Notes: generated from the letters alone by a model not told the origin. Positions 32,591-45,120 are shown, counted from the stretch's first letter. The stretch: DNA of 64,000 nt from Lunularia cruciata (GCA_948567375.1 OX419755.1:38879001-38943000), one strand, 5' to 3'. Made by a program: numbers and translations.

Positions 32591-35300
32591 GCATAGTTAG
32601 AAGCATCAAAATCAACCACACAAGGTAGTTGAGGGTCATATGGTTGAAGGATGGGTCTTGAAGACACCATATGTTTCAACTTCTAGAATGCTTCTTTGTG
32701 CTTGTGGTCCACTAGAAGCTCAAGTTCTTCTCCAAGAGATCACTCAATGGTGTAGCCACATGAGCATAATAGTGGATGAACTATCAATAAAAATTGGCCA
32801 ATCCATTAATGCTCATACTTTTATAGCGTCCTTTGGAGTAGGCCAATCAGTAATGGCCTTGATTTTCTCTTCTTCCATCTTGATCTCCTTTAATGAGATC
32901 TTGTGACCCAAGAAGGTAACTTCCTTTTGCCAAAAGGCACACTTAGACTTCCAGTAGTAAAATTTCCATTGTTGTAGTCATCTTATGACTTCTTGCATGT
33001 GATTCACATGTTCTACCTCTATCTTGCTATAGATTAAGATATCATATAAGAACACCACCACGTATCAATCAGATAGTCCATCCAACAATTGATGCATCTG
33101 ATCCATGAAGACTGTTGGAGCATTAGTGAGCCCAAAAGGTAGAACTCTCCATTTGGAATGCCCATACCTTGTGCGAAAGGTAGTCTTTTGCACCTCTTCC
33201 TTATCAATGGGGATTTGCCAATAATTGCTACAAAGATCCAACTTGGAAAGTATCATGCTCCACTCAATTGATCAAGCAAGTCATCAATCCAAGGCAAGAG
33301 ATATGCATTCTTCATTTTTTGCTAATTGAGCCCATGGTTATCAATATAAAAACAAAGAACTCCATCCTTCTATGGAGCAAATACTATCGGTGCTTCCCAA
33401 GGAGAGGTACTATGTCATATGAAGTCCTTCTCCAACAACTCCGTAAGTGTTGTTTGTAACTCCTCCAACTCCTTTGGTGAGAGTCAATAGATTGGTCTAC
33501 TCACTAGAGTACTCCCTAGCAATAACTCAATCTTGAAGGGCATACCACAATTGGAGGGTAATCCTTTTGGCAGATCATCCGGAAATACATCCACAAACTC
33601 TTTAGACTATCTGATCAACCATTGCTTGATGAGGCCTTTGGCCCTCCTTTGATTATCCTTGTGCAATTGGCTTGATCTTCACCGTGAAAACAGACTTATC
33701 TTCCTCCAAAGCTTGCTCTATGGCTGCTTCACTAACAAACTCCCTATCTAGGGACTTAGCTTTCTTCAAAGCTTACTCCATGGCTACTTTCTTGGCAAAC
33801 TTCCCATCTTGGGACTCCTCTCTCTTCAAGGCTTGCTCTATGGCTACCTTCTTGACAAACTCCCCATCCTGGGATTGACTATTCCTAGGTGTCTTACTCA
33901 GAGGTGCCAAACAACCTAATCAGAAATTCCTACCTTGGTGTTGTACTTGAATTTGTCGTCAGGTCCATTCATATTGAACCTTATGACGTTCAAGACAAGG
34001 TAGTCCTAGAATGACATCATAGTGTAGAAGTGCCACTACAAACCTCATACACTCCAAATACTCCTTCCCAATCTTGAAGATAACAAGATACAAGGTATGG
34101 AATGTAGAACCCTTTCTACCATCTACCATTTGCCATCATCAATCGACTTCCAATTAATGGCTTGATAGGAATACTCAATTCCTTTGCTACTTGCATAGAC
34201 ATACAATTCTATGAACTTCTAGAAGCAACCAAAATCCTACAACCCCGATTAGATATCATACCTTGCAAGTGAAGCAAACTTGCATAGGTCAAGCTTTCAA
34301 TCCCATTGGAACTAATCAAGCTCCCAATAGGTGGCTCAAAATCTCCTATTGGGACTCCTCATTTCCCTGATCATTCCGCTCCACAAACTCCCTTTGGGCA
34401 ACTTGTCAAGGTCTCTTGTTCCTAAGTGGACATTCAGCAATGCGATAAAACTTGGTGACAATAAAAACAACCACCATTTTGTTGCAATCTTTCTCTATCT
34501 GCTATACCAAGTGGTCTCAGTTGGATACCATCAATCTCCATTGGTGCCGATCCTCCACCCAAGTGTAGTGTATTGGTAGGCTTTATGTAGGTCAAGGTCA
34601 AGACCAAGTTGTCCCAACCAAGGAATCAAAGTGCTCAGCTAATTGCATGGCTTCTTCCATGTTTTGTGGTTCTTGCATGGTCACCTCCAATTTGGTTAGT
34701 GACTTCAATCTCCTCACAAATTGATCTAGAACTTCACCTTCTTGTATATTTGGAATCTTCATGATGATGTTCTGAAATTGCATGATGTAGCTCCTTATAG
34801 AGCCAATCTGCTTCAACTCCACCAATTTATCTTTTGCAGCTCGAGTGGCATTTATAGTTTGAAATCGACCAAGTATTGCCTCCTTGCATTTTGCCTATGT
34901 CAAGATTGATGTAGAAATCTATCATTTAGCTTGCTCCACTTGAAATCACCACCATAGTATTGCCACACTATCCAATTGACAAGAAGCCAAGAGAATCTAT
35001 TTCCGTTTATCTTGAAGATTTGTAGCTTCAAAGTAATGTTTGAAGTCAAACACAAAATTTTCCATTATGCCCAGAAGATTCTTGCCTTCCAACACCTTGG
35101 ATTTTGGGAATTGGATTTGATCTGCTCCATCTCAAACTGACTCTATGTGTTCTTGTTGTTGTTGGGCTCATTCATCCAACAATCTAATAGGATGCTTAGT
35201 TTATTGTTTCATAGCAATGATAATGTTTGGTATTGCCGCCATTACTCTATCCTCCTACTTCCAAATAATCTAATTTACTAACACATAGATGCAACACGTC
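32560..35300 (-). pseudogene. Inverted second copy of family G: gag, protease, reverse transcriptase, RNase H start
   Basis: On the minus strand, Gag (about 35250-34290) contains an LLASCQLDSVAILWW-like core and the open stretch at 34598-34825 (IRSYIMQFQ, EVLDQFVRRLKSLTKLE), which fits the retrotransposon Gag family. A damaged knuckle (GCFYCHQVLSHC) lies near 34480. Reverse transcriptase lies near 33450-32900, with an open piece at 33065-33256 (LSKLDLCSNYWQIP, LPFGLTNAPTVFMDQM). RNase H begins near 32650 (DFDASNYAIGAML) and then stops. Integrase and the 3' LTR are missing, so the two G copies meet tail to tail near 32590. Confidence 0.75.
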
Positions 35301-35611
35301 CACCGTTCTTCATAAGTTACAACCAGAAGTATCAAGGGTTCCTCAAACAAGGTTATCATATGCAAAAAATCTTACCCAAAGTGCGAGGTGATGAATTGTG
35401 TAAAAGGATGCTTGGGTAATGCCTGGATATGAAAATCCTAATGGTTTGGTAGAAGTAGATTTGGTGGTCCATAAATTCCATCCATCCTATTCCTACTCAA
35501 TACCAATGTAAAAGTCCAAAGACCAAGGAAAAAAATAGAAGAATGGAAGATCACATTGGGATACTTGAATGTGGGTAAACTCCAAATGCCTAGCATGAAA
35601 TTTGGCTCCTG
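35301..35611 (-). other. Family G leader (minus copy)
   Basis: Transcribed leader lies between the TATA box and gag in minus sense. No coding feature is seen. Confidence 0.4.
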
Positions 35612-35619
35612 TATTTATA
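35612..35619 (-). promoter_or_regulatory. TATA box of family G LTR
   Basis: TATAAATA on the minus strand sits just downstream (in minus sense) of the palindromic repeats at 35640-35865 and upstream of gag. This is the expected position for the LTR promoter. Confidence 0.55.
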
Positions 35620-35639
35620 AGGAGCATACAAAACCCTTG

Positions 35640-35865
35640 AAAAGCTTCTCAAGAAGCTTCCTTGAGCCGCTTTCTTATGGTGCAATCCAAGTTAACTAGG
35701 AAGCTTCTCAAGAAGCTTCCTTCTTGAAGCCACCTACTTGGCGTGCAAGCTAAGCTAGAAAAAAGCTTCTAGAAGCTTTCTTCTAGAACTACCTACTTGG
35801 GATGTAAGCTAAGCTAGTGGGGAGCTTCCCAAGAAGCTTCCTAGATACTTCTATAATATTGTAGG
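35640..35865 (-). promoter_or_regulatory. Tandem palindromic repeats in the family G LTR promoter (heat-shock-element-like)
   Basis: Three to four units of about 60-65 bp each carry a dyad such as AAGCTTCTTGAGAAGCTT, and share 'tagcttagcttgcacgcc' between dyads. Each dyad contains GAAnnTTC pairs, the core half-sites of heat-shock elements, but the spacing between successive pairs is 4 bp instead of 2. The array sits immediately upstream of the TATA box at 35612-35619. Confidence 0.6.
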
Positions 35866-36039
35866 CTAATTTGGCCTATTCATTACTTTTTTAACCTTGA
35901 CCAACTTCATTGCTAAACTCCATATTGTTACACCAACTTTCAAGACTATAGCAAACTCCATAGCATTTTTGTACATGGTCCACTCAACTTAAAAAGAAAT
36001 TAAGTAACAAAAATCAAAGATACAGATAATCACACAACA

Positions 36040-36450
36040 CATAGAGATACCTCCAATGCCTATAGTTTCTTCACTTGATTCTTCCACTCACTTCTTTGAT
36101 GTAATCAATCGGTCATAAACTCAACTCTAAGAAGAATCTCAATACTCAATTCTATATATTATCAACAATAAGCTTTGATTACAATATCAACAACCCATAG
36201 TCACTTTAGCTAAAAGACTCCATGTAATTTTCTTTAAACTTTGTCCATCATAACCAAAAATTCAAAGGCTCAACATCAAAGAAATGAGCTCTATAGAGCT
36301 GCACTTCAAAGGAATACCCTTGCAACAACTTGGAACTTTAATCCTTACAATGCACTTGATGGCTCATTGGACAGTCCACTTTGTGGTGCAAATTGTAGCT
36401 CTTATGGTATGATCAATAGCTTGAACACAAAATTTGGCCACCACTAAGTA
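36040..36450 (-). mobile_element. Fragment of methyltransferase element terminal segment A with leader start
   Basis: On the minus strand this shows the same junction as the two full copies: segment A, then 'gattacatcaaagaagtgag', then leader ('ggtatctc' region). It covers about 350 bp of segment A ('ctcaacatcaaagaaatgagctc' block near 36260). It is a fourth trace of this family in the window, adjacent to the family G minus copy. Confidence 0.6.
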
Positions 36451-39400
36451 GTCTTTGAGCAATTATTAGTATAATTATGATGCTAAGACTAACACTCCAA
36501 CATCTAAGAACATGAGCTTTGTGGTGCAAATATCATGATAACCACCTAGATCAAGATGGTTATTGGAACTATAGATATCCAAATATTTGAAGGAGTTGAT
36601 TGCTCAATAAGAGAATCTAGTCAAAGAAATAAAGAAGGAGAAGGGAGAGAGGGAAGCTTATCAATCCCAAATGTTGGAGGAGGTAGTGAAGGATGTGTAG
36701 GCTTGAATAGTGACCTTGAAGAAGAAAATGTGAAAATTCTTGAGCAATTGGAGGCACAAGATCAATTTCTGGTGATGTAGGAGAAAATAGCTCAAGGGAG
36801 GATGACAAATGTATATTTCCATGAGTTGAAGTTGCATGTTTAGAAGTTGGAGTGGAGGGAGGAACAAAGAAGACAACATCGACTAGCTAGCCATTAGACT
36901 TAAAGAACATATAGATAAGAATTTTAATAAGATTTGTGATACTTATCTCTTAGAATAGCAAGTTATAGGGAGAAAATTGAGTCCCTTATTAGGATTTGTA
37001 AAGGCAAAGGTAGTTCTTTGCAATAATACTTAAGGCCAAAGAAAGAAGTTCTTTGTAGTTGAAAGAAGTTGAAAGAAGTTCTTTGTAGTTGCAATATCTT
37101 TGAAGTAAGAAGCAATTTGATGATCTTTGTAGTTGTAACCTTTGGAGTGGTAAGTCTAAAGGGGACACAACTACAAGTTGTCTTTGGGGAAGATTTGATA
37201 CCTTCCTTGACACATCCACTAATCCTTGCATGCAAAGAGATAAGATAAGATGAATATATGATTAGCAATGTATAATGAGCATGAGCCATGATAATCTTTA
37301 GATTTTGTCAACCACTATATTTCTTTGGCTTAGAGTAGGAAGAAGCTATTTGGGGCTTTTGTCACATGTAAATAATTCATTTATTCCTTTGACCCTAAAT
37401 AAAGCAAAAGGGCCAAAATTCCTTTGGTGCTTTTGCTAAATTCTAATTATTAATTGTATGCCTTTGATGAGTAGTGGAACTTTGTGGTAGGAACTCAAGT
37501 GCTTGAATAGGAGTGCCATTCATGCTTGTTATTAAGGTCTAGGATCCATGAGAGTTATGAAGCAAAGTAATGACTGATTTCTCAAAATGAACTGTAGTGG
37601 TAAAAGTACCACAAAATAAAAAATAACAAAAGAAAAGTCCTATTATCAATGTGAACTACCTTTGGAGTTGTGCCTCTCGGGAGAGTAGAATGCAATCTTT
37701 GGAGTTGAATGTCTTGGTAGTGAAGAAACTCCTTCAAAGTTGATTGAATTACCACCTTCATGAACTAGTTGGAACTTAAACTCAATGAAAGTGAACTTTT
37801 AATTTTCCACTTGCCGTAGTGTGCCACAATTGGTCACTACTCTACTCTTTTAGGGGTGTTTCTTGCACAAAAGCTAAATAGGAAACACTAAACAATCTAC
37901 CAATTGTGCACTTCTCTTCAAATCTAGTCTGTTATGTATCCCCCACAAAACAAATTGTTTCTTACCATTATATCACTTTATGGTAGACACTAGGCACTAG
38001 CACTAGGTTACCAACTAAGCACTAAGCACAAAACACAAAAGAAAGAGATAATATTATGAATTATAAATTGATTGTTAAATGCAAATTTCACACAAATAAG
38101 ATTAAGATTGAAATCTTGCCATGGAAATAAAAATGATCGATGGAGGATTTTTAAGATCTTAATAATCTCATAATAAAATTTCTTATAAAATTTTGTGCTT
38201 TAAGGATCCAAAGATACCACTAATTGATTGACTTGTGCTAAAGATAACATAAAGTCGTGGAGGTTTTTATCAGTTAATTTGTATAGTTTTTAATTCCAAA
38301 TAAAGTACTCAATAGTGAGATTTTATGTATTTTTATTTTCTTGAAAATTTACTATTTGGATTCTAATTTTTTACAACTAGCGTTTCAAGAAATATAGAGT
38401 TTAGAGAGATTTACAATAGAATTTTCCAAAGTAGTATCTTGTAGATAATATAACCGTTGATGAATCTAGATGTTATAATCCTTATTGAGAAGCTCTTGGT
38501 ACTTAAAGATAATATTTTAAGACAATAAAATAAACTAGAAATGTTTTTACAAGAAAATTTGATCAAATATAAAGTCATTATCCACATCTCAAATACATGT
38601 CCTTACCTTTGAATTGTTCATGTTTTGTAAATCTTATCATCTTATTTCTATGTATAAAATATAAGGATAAACAAGTTTAGAAAATGATAATAATACATAA
38701 AACCAGTGTTTTTTGCAAGTGAGATTTTTACTTGTTTTACACAAAATATTTACATATGGTAGTTATCATTCATACATATTACCTTCATATTCTGACCATT
38801 TTAGTGATATTTTCTTGAATAAAAAACTCCAAAGTACTTTTTAACATACATTTAACTTTAAATTTTGTATTTTTATTATCTAATATATTCTCAATATTCA
38901 TCTTTTATATAAGATCTTTGATCCTCTTTATTGTATAAGTTGGATTATTTAAATGAATTTATGAACTAGATAGTTAGATTGAGTCTTACCTCTTTAGATT
39001 TCCATGCCTTGTTAAAGATTTTTTTAAATGAAATATTTTACTTCAGTTTATTTACATTGTTTGGAATATACCTCAATAAAATTTATTTATTTAGAGAAGT
39101 TAGATGTTTTGTATTAAGAAATGGAAAGTGTTATTAAGAGAACTATCTTTCAATAACAGACCTTTTTCTATTCATAATTATGAATTTTGTTGAATTTAGA
39201 AGATTTTTGTGTAATTTTAAGTTTTATTATATTTGATTCCAAGAGATTAAATCAAAATGACAGGAAGGTTGAGCGGGGAAAAATGTTCTCTCAACTCTAA
39301 TAATTATTTTTATGCAATAGAAAGGCTTATGATTTTGAGTATTACGTTGTCGCTTACTACTAAGAAAATAAAAAGTCAGTTGTAACAAATTATTTCACAA

Positions 39401-41517
39401 ATTTGGTTCTTGTTCTAATACAATACTCGTTTATTTTATATTTATGTAGACTCTATTGGGGCTTAGCTCCATTTTACCTTTTTCATCTCTCCCTTTACTG
39501 CTTGATGGTGTCTTCCCATCCTTCATTTTTTCTCCGCGGTCCTCCTTCTCTTTATTTTATATTTTATTAGATTATACATGCTTTTCAATTAGAGTAAAAT
39601 CTAGATATAAATCAAATTTTACTTTTAGATATCCAACATGGAATAATATTTAGTAGAATTACTTCTTTGATTTAATCTAATTTTTAAATTATATATGGTA
39701 TATTTATATTATATTTAAGTACAACTATTCATACATTTTTCAATTATAACATTTCAGTTTAAAAATCAATCTTAATGAAAATGCATACTATTGTATGCAT
39801 AAATTTTACCATGACTTTACTACTTTATTGAGTTGATATCTACATGGCTTATGTATTTTGCTCAAGATGTTGTCCCCTATATTTATACTTTTATAAACAT
39901 AATATATTTTCTAACTTTACTTAATTAGATAGATTTGATAATCAATAGATCCTATTCCTTGTTAATTATTTAATCATACTAAGACCTAGAAACTGATTAA
40001 TTTCTATATAAGATATAAGAGAAACTAGACCTTAAAAGACTGGATAGATAATTGCTATGAGTATGCAAATTGATAGTGTAAGGTGAAATGAAATATAAAA
40101 GAGATTTTGGTAAATGAGTAGATTTTCTCTATAATTGGTGGTTTTATAAGAAAACAAAAATTACATGTTTATTTGAACTTCCTCTTAAGCAAAAGTTAAA
40201 ATTATGGTTTAATTTGGCTTCTTATATCTTTAATACTATATCAAACATGTAATAACTTTGCCTTAGAAACAATAGCTTTAAAGTTAAGTCTTTAGCTATA
40301 GCTTATATGACCCATTGAGTTACTTTCTACATATAATATAAAATATATTTGTGGTTATATCAATAATTCTGTGTTAGTTGAATATGTCAATACCACTTCA
40401 ACTCAAAAAATATACTGCTGAATAATATACAAAAATATACAGACTATTAAAAATCTAGAAGAGGGAGGATATTTTATTAATGAGATTTATAACTCATTCA
40501 TATATTTCATGAATGATATATCATGTTTTTTTGTAAGTTAATTATATAAAAATAAGATAAAAAACTTTATATGAATGATTGCAAAATGTAAGGATAATTC
40601 AATAAATGAAAATTAATATTAATATTATTCAATATACCCAACCAAAATTTTCATGTGCATAATTATCATACTTAAGAAACACATCAATGAATTCAAAAAA
40701 GCTGAAATCTTAAAATTGCTAGAATAAGACGTTACCGTTTAATGGAAGGTGTCTTATTTGTCAAATTTATAATTAACCTTAACAGCCAAATTAGTTGAAT
40801 ATCCATTAATTTTTCATGTATTTTAAGATTTTTGGTATCAATTTAATATAATTATATATTATTTATTAAAATTTGGTATCATGTATAGTAAATGGAATGC
40901 ACATCAAGGCAAAAAATGGAAACACAAAGAAACTTCAAGTACAGAATTTTCACATTATTTGAATACCAAATACTACTTAAACTACTTCAAGAACTTATTT
41001 AATTCTTCAAATATAATTTATACTTTGTAATAAATTTTGTATTTTATGTCTTGCTGAACTATAATAGTAAGATGATTTGAATTTAGGACAGTACTTTAGT
41101 AACTTAACTCTTAATAATTACAATCTCAAGACTTGATAAAAATAAATAAAAAGTGTGCAATTAGTACAAAAGTATACTTTATGTGTAAGATTGTAGAAAC
41201 CAATGAATATAATGGTACTTATAGACTTTACATGGTGTAGCAATATTAAATATTTATTTAAAACTTATAAAAAGAGTTTTATTATTTATATTTATAGTCT
41301 AAATTACAAGTTATTATTATTTTTGATATAATGAGACATGGATTTCAAAACTAAACATATGACAGAAAAAGGACTATAGAAAATCTGGAAAGTGTTTTTA
41401 TTAGGGATATGAACAAAAAGAAACAAACCATTTTCCAATTAGTGAAGTAACTTCATTTGTAGAATCAGCTATAATGCAGAAAACTATTTAGAACTAAACC
41501 ATTCAATTCAAAGAGTT
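36451..41517. other. AT-rich spacer without recognisable genes
   Basis: 36550-36900 has a weak plus-strand helical coding trace (EEENVKILEQLEAQ), and a short 'gttgaaagaa' repeat lies near 37050. From about 38000 the sequence is very AT-rich with no long frames. One block near 39451-39545 is shared with 50484-50585. Element copy 2 is inserted at its right end. Confidence 0.5.
39451..39545 (+). repeat. Dispersed repeat, copy 1 of 2
   Basis: 'ggggcttagc' through 'ccatccttcattttttct' followed by 'cgcggt' matches 50484-50585 closely and in the same orientation. Once element copy 2 is discounted, the two copies lie in the same spacer. Identity unknown. Confidence 0.65.
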
Positions 41518-42149
41518 TGTCGTGCGTATATATATCACTACACAACATACATCGCTATAAACATCATACACTATAGAAGCACAACTCACACATAAGTCAT
41601 ACATAAACTCTAAAGTGTCACAATAATCAAACCATTTACAACTCGAATCAATTGAACAACTTGCCAACAACAGTGCACTGACTACAGTCAAGTCACACCC
41701 ACTTTAGGTAAGAGAATCCAGGTGACGCTCATCGGCTTTCTGTCCATTCTAGCCAGGAACTCAAAGGCTCAACATCAAAGAAGTGAGCTCTCTGGAGCTG
41801 CACTTCTAGGGTATACTCTTGATTTTGACCTAGGTTTAATCCCAATGGTCCCACTAATGGTTCACCCAATGGTGCGAACGGTGCAAGTGACAATGGGCCC
41901 CGCCACAAAGTCAATACCCCAAACACAAAATCTAACCATCTGAAAGAAGTCTATGAGTAATTGCCAAAATGCCTCTAACTACTATCATTGGAACCCCAAT
42001 GCCCGAGCAATCTAGATATGACACTACAAATGGTGTTACAATTATCGTACGTATATACATCGCTACACAACATACATCGATGTCAACATCATACACTTTA
42101 GAAGCACAACTCACACATAAGTCATACATAAACTCTAAAGTGCCACAAT
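41518..42149 (-). repeat. 3' terminal arrangement B1-A2-B2 of copy 2
   Basis: Segment B (about 106-109 bp, sense start TTGTGRCACTTTAGAG) occurs twice, at 42041-42149 (B1) and 41518-41623 (B2). Between them is segment A (41624-42040). A polypurine tract, AGGGGGC, lies just before B1 in sense. The 5' end of the element carries only A (49014-49458) with no B. Confidence 0.75.
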
Positions 42150-42318
42150 TGCCCCCTAGCTGGCGGTTAGGTCCCTCTAACACCAGATAGCCATCTACTT
42201 CAAGTATATGGTATACCCTATGATGGGCAAAAATCAAGAAACCGAGTGCTATGGAGCCCCATTGTTAGTCGCATGTCTGCAATCTATACCATATAAAGAA
42301 TGAACTAGCTATAGGTCA

Positions 42319-42456
42319 AGTACATCTAGGACATAACCACTTTCCCTAAGGAACCACCGTGAGAGGAGGAGTCATACATGGCATATGCCATCCTCTCAAA
42401 CAACTATCACACACTAACATAGTAACAGCTCTACCAAAAGAGCCACATAACATACA
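42319..42456 (-). pseudogene. C-terminal PHD finger, copy 2 (all eight zinc ligands present)
   Basis: The pattern is C-x2-C-x11-C-x2-C-x4-H-x2-C-x14-C-x2-C, beginning CMLC, with MLVCDSCLRGWHMPC in the middle and GKWLCPRC at the end, immediately before the stop at 42316. One TAG stands where copy 1 has Gln (VVP*GKW against VVPQGQW). The frame at 42346-42615 joins it to the integrase C-terminal region. Confidence 0.85.
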
Positions 42457-42639
42457 CCTCAAGCTTGCACGTACAAGTGCCAAGCTTGGGTCCATAGTAC
42501 CATCAGTGTTTGGGAGGTGGCATGGCGCACAATTGCGTACATAATCCTTCCAAACAACACCATCACATCCTCTTAACACAAGGACTCCAAATGGCAAAAC
42601 CTCACACACTCTCAAGATAGTGCGGCTTATCGAAACATC

Positions 42640-43520
42640 AAGTGTTGTTGGTGTTGTTTGTTGTAGATATACATAGTCTCCTAGATGAAATTGATGGATT
42701 GAGGGTCTATAACCTCCTCCTCAAATGGTAGCATAGTGTAAAGTATCTCTATGTTGAGCAATTGCCAAGTTCTCAAAAGCCATCTGCATCACTATCCGAA
42801 AGATCTCTGCCCATTGAGAACATGCGCTCATCCATACATTTGGGCCATCCAAGTCCAAAACTACAATAGCATCTTGACAAATGGTTGTAGGTAAATCTAG
42901 ATCTCATCCATAGAGTAGGAAGTAAGGAGAGAAGGATGCTAAGGAGGCTTGCCGGCTGAACTAATAGCCCATATCCAACCAAGGTAATTGGAGATCCCAA
43001 TCTCCCAAGTGGCCTCTTTGCAAACCATACTTTTGTAATCCTCTCTTCACCGTCTGAACCACTCTCTCTGCTAAGCCATTTGTCTCAAGGTGATCTTGTG
43101 ATGTAGTATGATGATCAATCAAAGCTTTGTCATACAAGATCTGAAACTCCTCCAAGAACTCTGTATCATGATCAGTCAAAACCTCAACTAGTGCACCAAA
43201 ATGACTAAGAACTCGATCCAAGAACAAGTAAGTTGTCCCTTCACTAGAGTTGTCAAGATGTGTCACCAACTCAATCCACTTGGAGAAGTGCTCTACCATC
43301 ACCAAAACATACAACTGATGTCTCATAGCCAACGGTAAAGGTCCAACAAAGTCCAAAATCTAATGGTAACCCAATCCCATGATAGGGAATGGGTGTAATT
43401 GTGGTGTAGGAGCATTGAATAATGCTCTAACTTGGTCACAAACCACACATCTAGCAACAAACTATTGTACCTCGGTCTGCATACCACACCACCAATAATG
43501 ACTATGGAGTAAGCTATATG
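42640..43520 (-). pseudogene. Integrase of element copy 2
   Basis: The zinc-binding end (HYWWCGMQTE ... CVVC) lies near 43500-43440. The core follows, mostly in one open stretch (42961-43356): LDFVGPL with the first Asp, WIELVTHLDNSSEG, VLTDHDTEF with the second Asp, TTSQDH and NGLAERVVQTVKRGLQKYG with the Glu. This gives a complete D,D-E arrangement. Confidence 0.8.
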
Positions 43521-43899
43521 TATGTTTTACTCCAAAATGTCCTAGCTCCTCATGAGCATGATGGACCAACTGTGGTCTTTGAGATGGAAGTGGTATTGCT
43601 CATACTCCACCATCCTTCCATACCCAAAGATGGTATTTACCCTCCAATCTGAACCGCCAGGCTCATTGAAGGACACGGTCTCTCTCCTTGGCCCAAATAT
43701 GCCACCCATAACACCAGTGCAAAGATAGTCTATCACTAAGACATCATCATGAATGTCTCGCTGAACTGTACCAATATCTTCACTATTTGGATCTATGACC
43801 TCAATAACTCCTCCTGTATGTGTTGAGAGAGATACCACTAAAGCCTTAAAAAATATACAAAGAAAGGCCGATGTATGCCAACTTGGCACCATCTCTTCA

Positions 43900-45120
43900 T
43901 CTATCTCACCATGCTAACGTGCTTTGGTCTGATCTTGTTGGCTGGGACATGGGTTTCTACTCAACCCATCTGCATCATAGTTTACCACTCTAGGTTTGTG
44001 AACAACCGTGAAATCATACTCCTATAAATTCAGAGCACATCGTGCAAGCTTCCTTGAAAGCTTGTCGGACTTAATCAACCACTTCAATGGCTGATGATCA
44101 ATGATGAGAGTGAAGGGATTACCAAATAGGTAACATTAGAAATGTGCTACTACCCAAACTGTTGCCAAACACTCTCCTTCATATGAACTATACTTTGCCT
44201 GCGCTAAATTGTTGGAGCGACTAGCATAGGCCACCACAAAATCCTTACCCCCATCTTCATGTTGGGTGAGCACCACTCCAAGCCCCAACATACTCCAATC
44301 AATATGAACCTAAAATGTCATCCTCTGATTGGTCTCCTCAAAATAGGAGTAGATGCCAACCTCTCCTTGAGCTCTACAAAAGCTCTCTCTTGCTCATCTC
44401 CCCAACACCACTCATGTGTAAGCTTGGTCAACTTTGTCAAGGCCTTGGTAATGGCACTAAATCCTCTAACATAGAGGCAATAGAAGTTTGCCAACCCAAG
44501 GAATGCTCACACTCTGCTCACATCTGTAGGCCAAGGAATACATGCAATAGCCTCCACCTTGGTCTACTAAACACCAAGTCCTCCAGATTAGATAGTGTGA
44601 CCCAAATACTCAACCTGCTCATAGAAGAACCTACACTTCCCAGGATTTAATTTGAGTCCATGAGATCTCAACCTCTCAAACACCTCCAACAACTATCTCT
44701 CATGCTCCTCCACATTAGTGTTATAGACTAAAATGTCATCAATATAGCACGAAGAAAAATCCAATATAGCACCAAGAAAAATCCAATCTAGCTAGGATCC
44801 TATCATGACCCTCTGGAACCCTCAACAAGAGCATTCTTTAACCCAAATGGTAAGAACCTCCACTGATATAACACATCCTTTCCGTGAGGATCAATAGCCC
44901 AAAATGTTATCTTGGACTCATCCCTATCAACTGATGATATCCCGCTCAAAGATCCAAAGTACTGAAGACCTTTGCATGCCCAATTGCATAAAAAATCTCC
45001 TATACCAATCAGCCCTAGTCTGTCAATTGATAAGATGGTAATCTCCACACATCCACCAATCTGTGTAGTTGCCATGCATATCCTTCTTTGTTGGCATCAT
45101 TGTAGCTGGTGCATACTCTC
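43900..45120 (-). pseudogene. Reverse transcriptase and RNase H of element copy 2
   Basis: Reverse transcriptase pieces include KITFWAIDPHGKDVLYQW and LPFGLKNA (44810-44920), the YIDDILVYNT box near 44740, and VEYLGHTI near 44610. RNase H / connection sequence continues with a VSRV*AFLGLANFY block near 44490 and ends with DHQPLKWL near 44090 and YDADGLSRNP near 43975. A small duplication of 'atatagcac(c)aagaaaaatcca' near 44745-44785 disrupts the YIDD surroundings. Confidence 0.75.

Noticed and set aside
38000-41500. Organelle DNA insertion because of high AT content
   Set aside because: No plastid or mitochondrial gene or tRNA was recognisable; ordinary AT-rich intergenic DNA fits.
41518-42149. 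DIRS-type tyrosine-recombinase element
   Set aside because: The repeat layout recalls DIRS/PAT, but a D,D-E integrase core is present, target-site duplications exist, and no tyrosine recombinase was seen.
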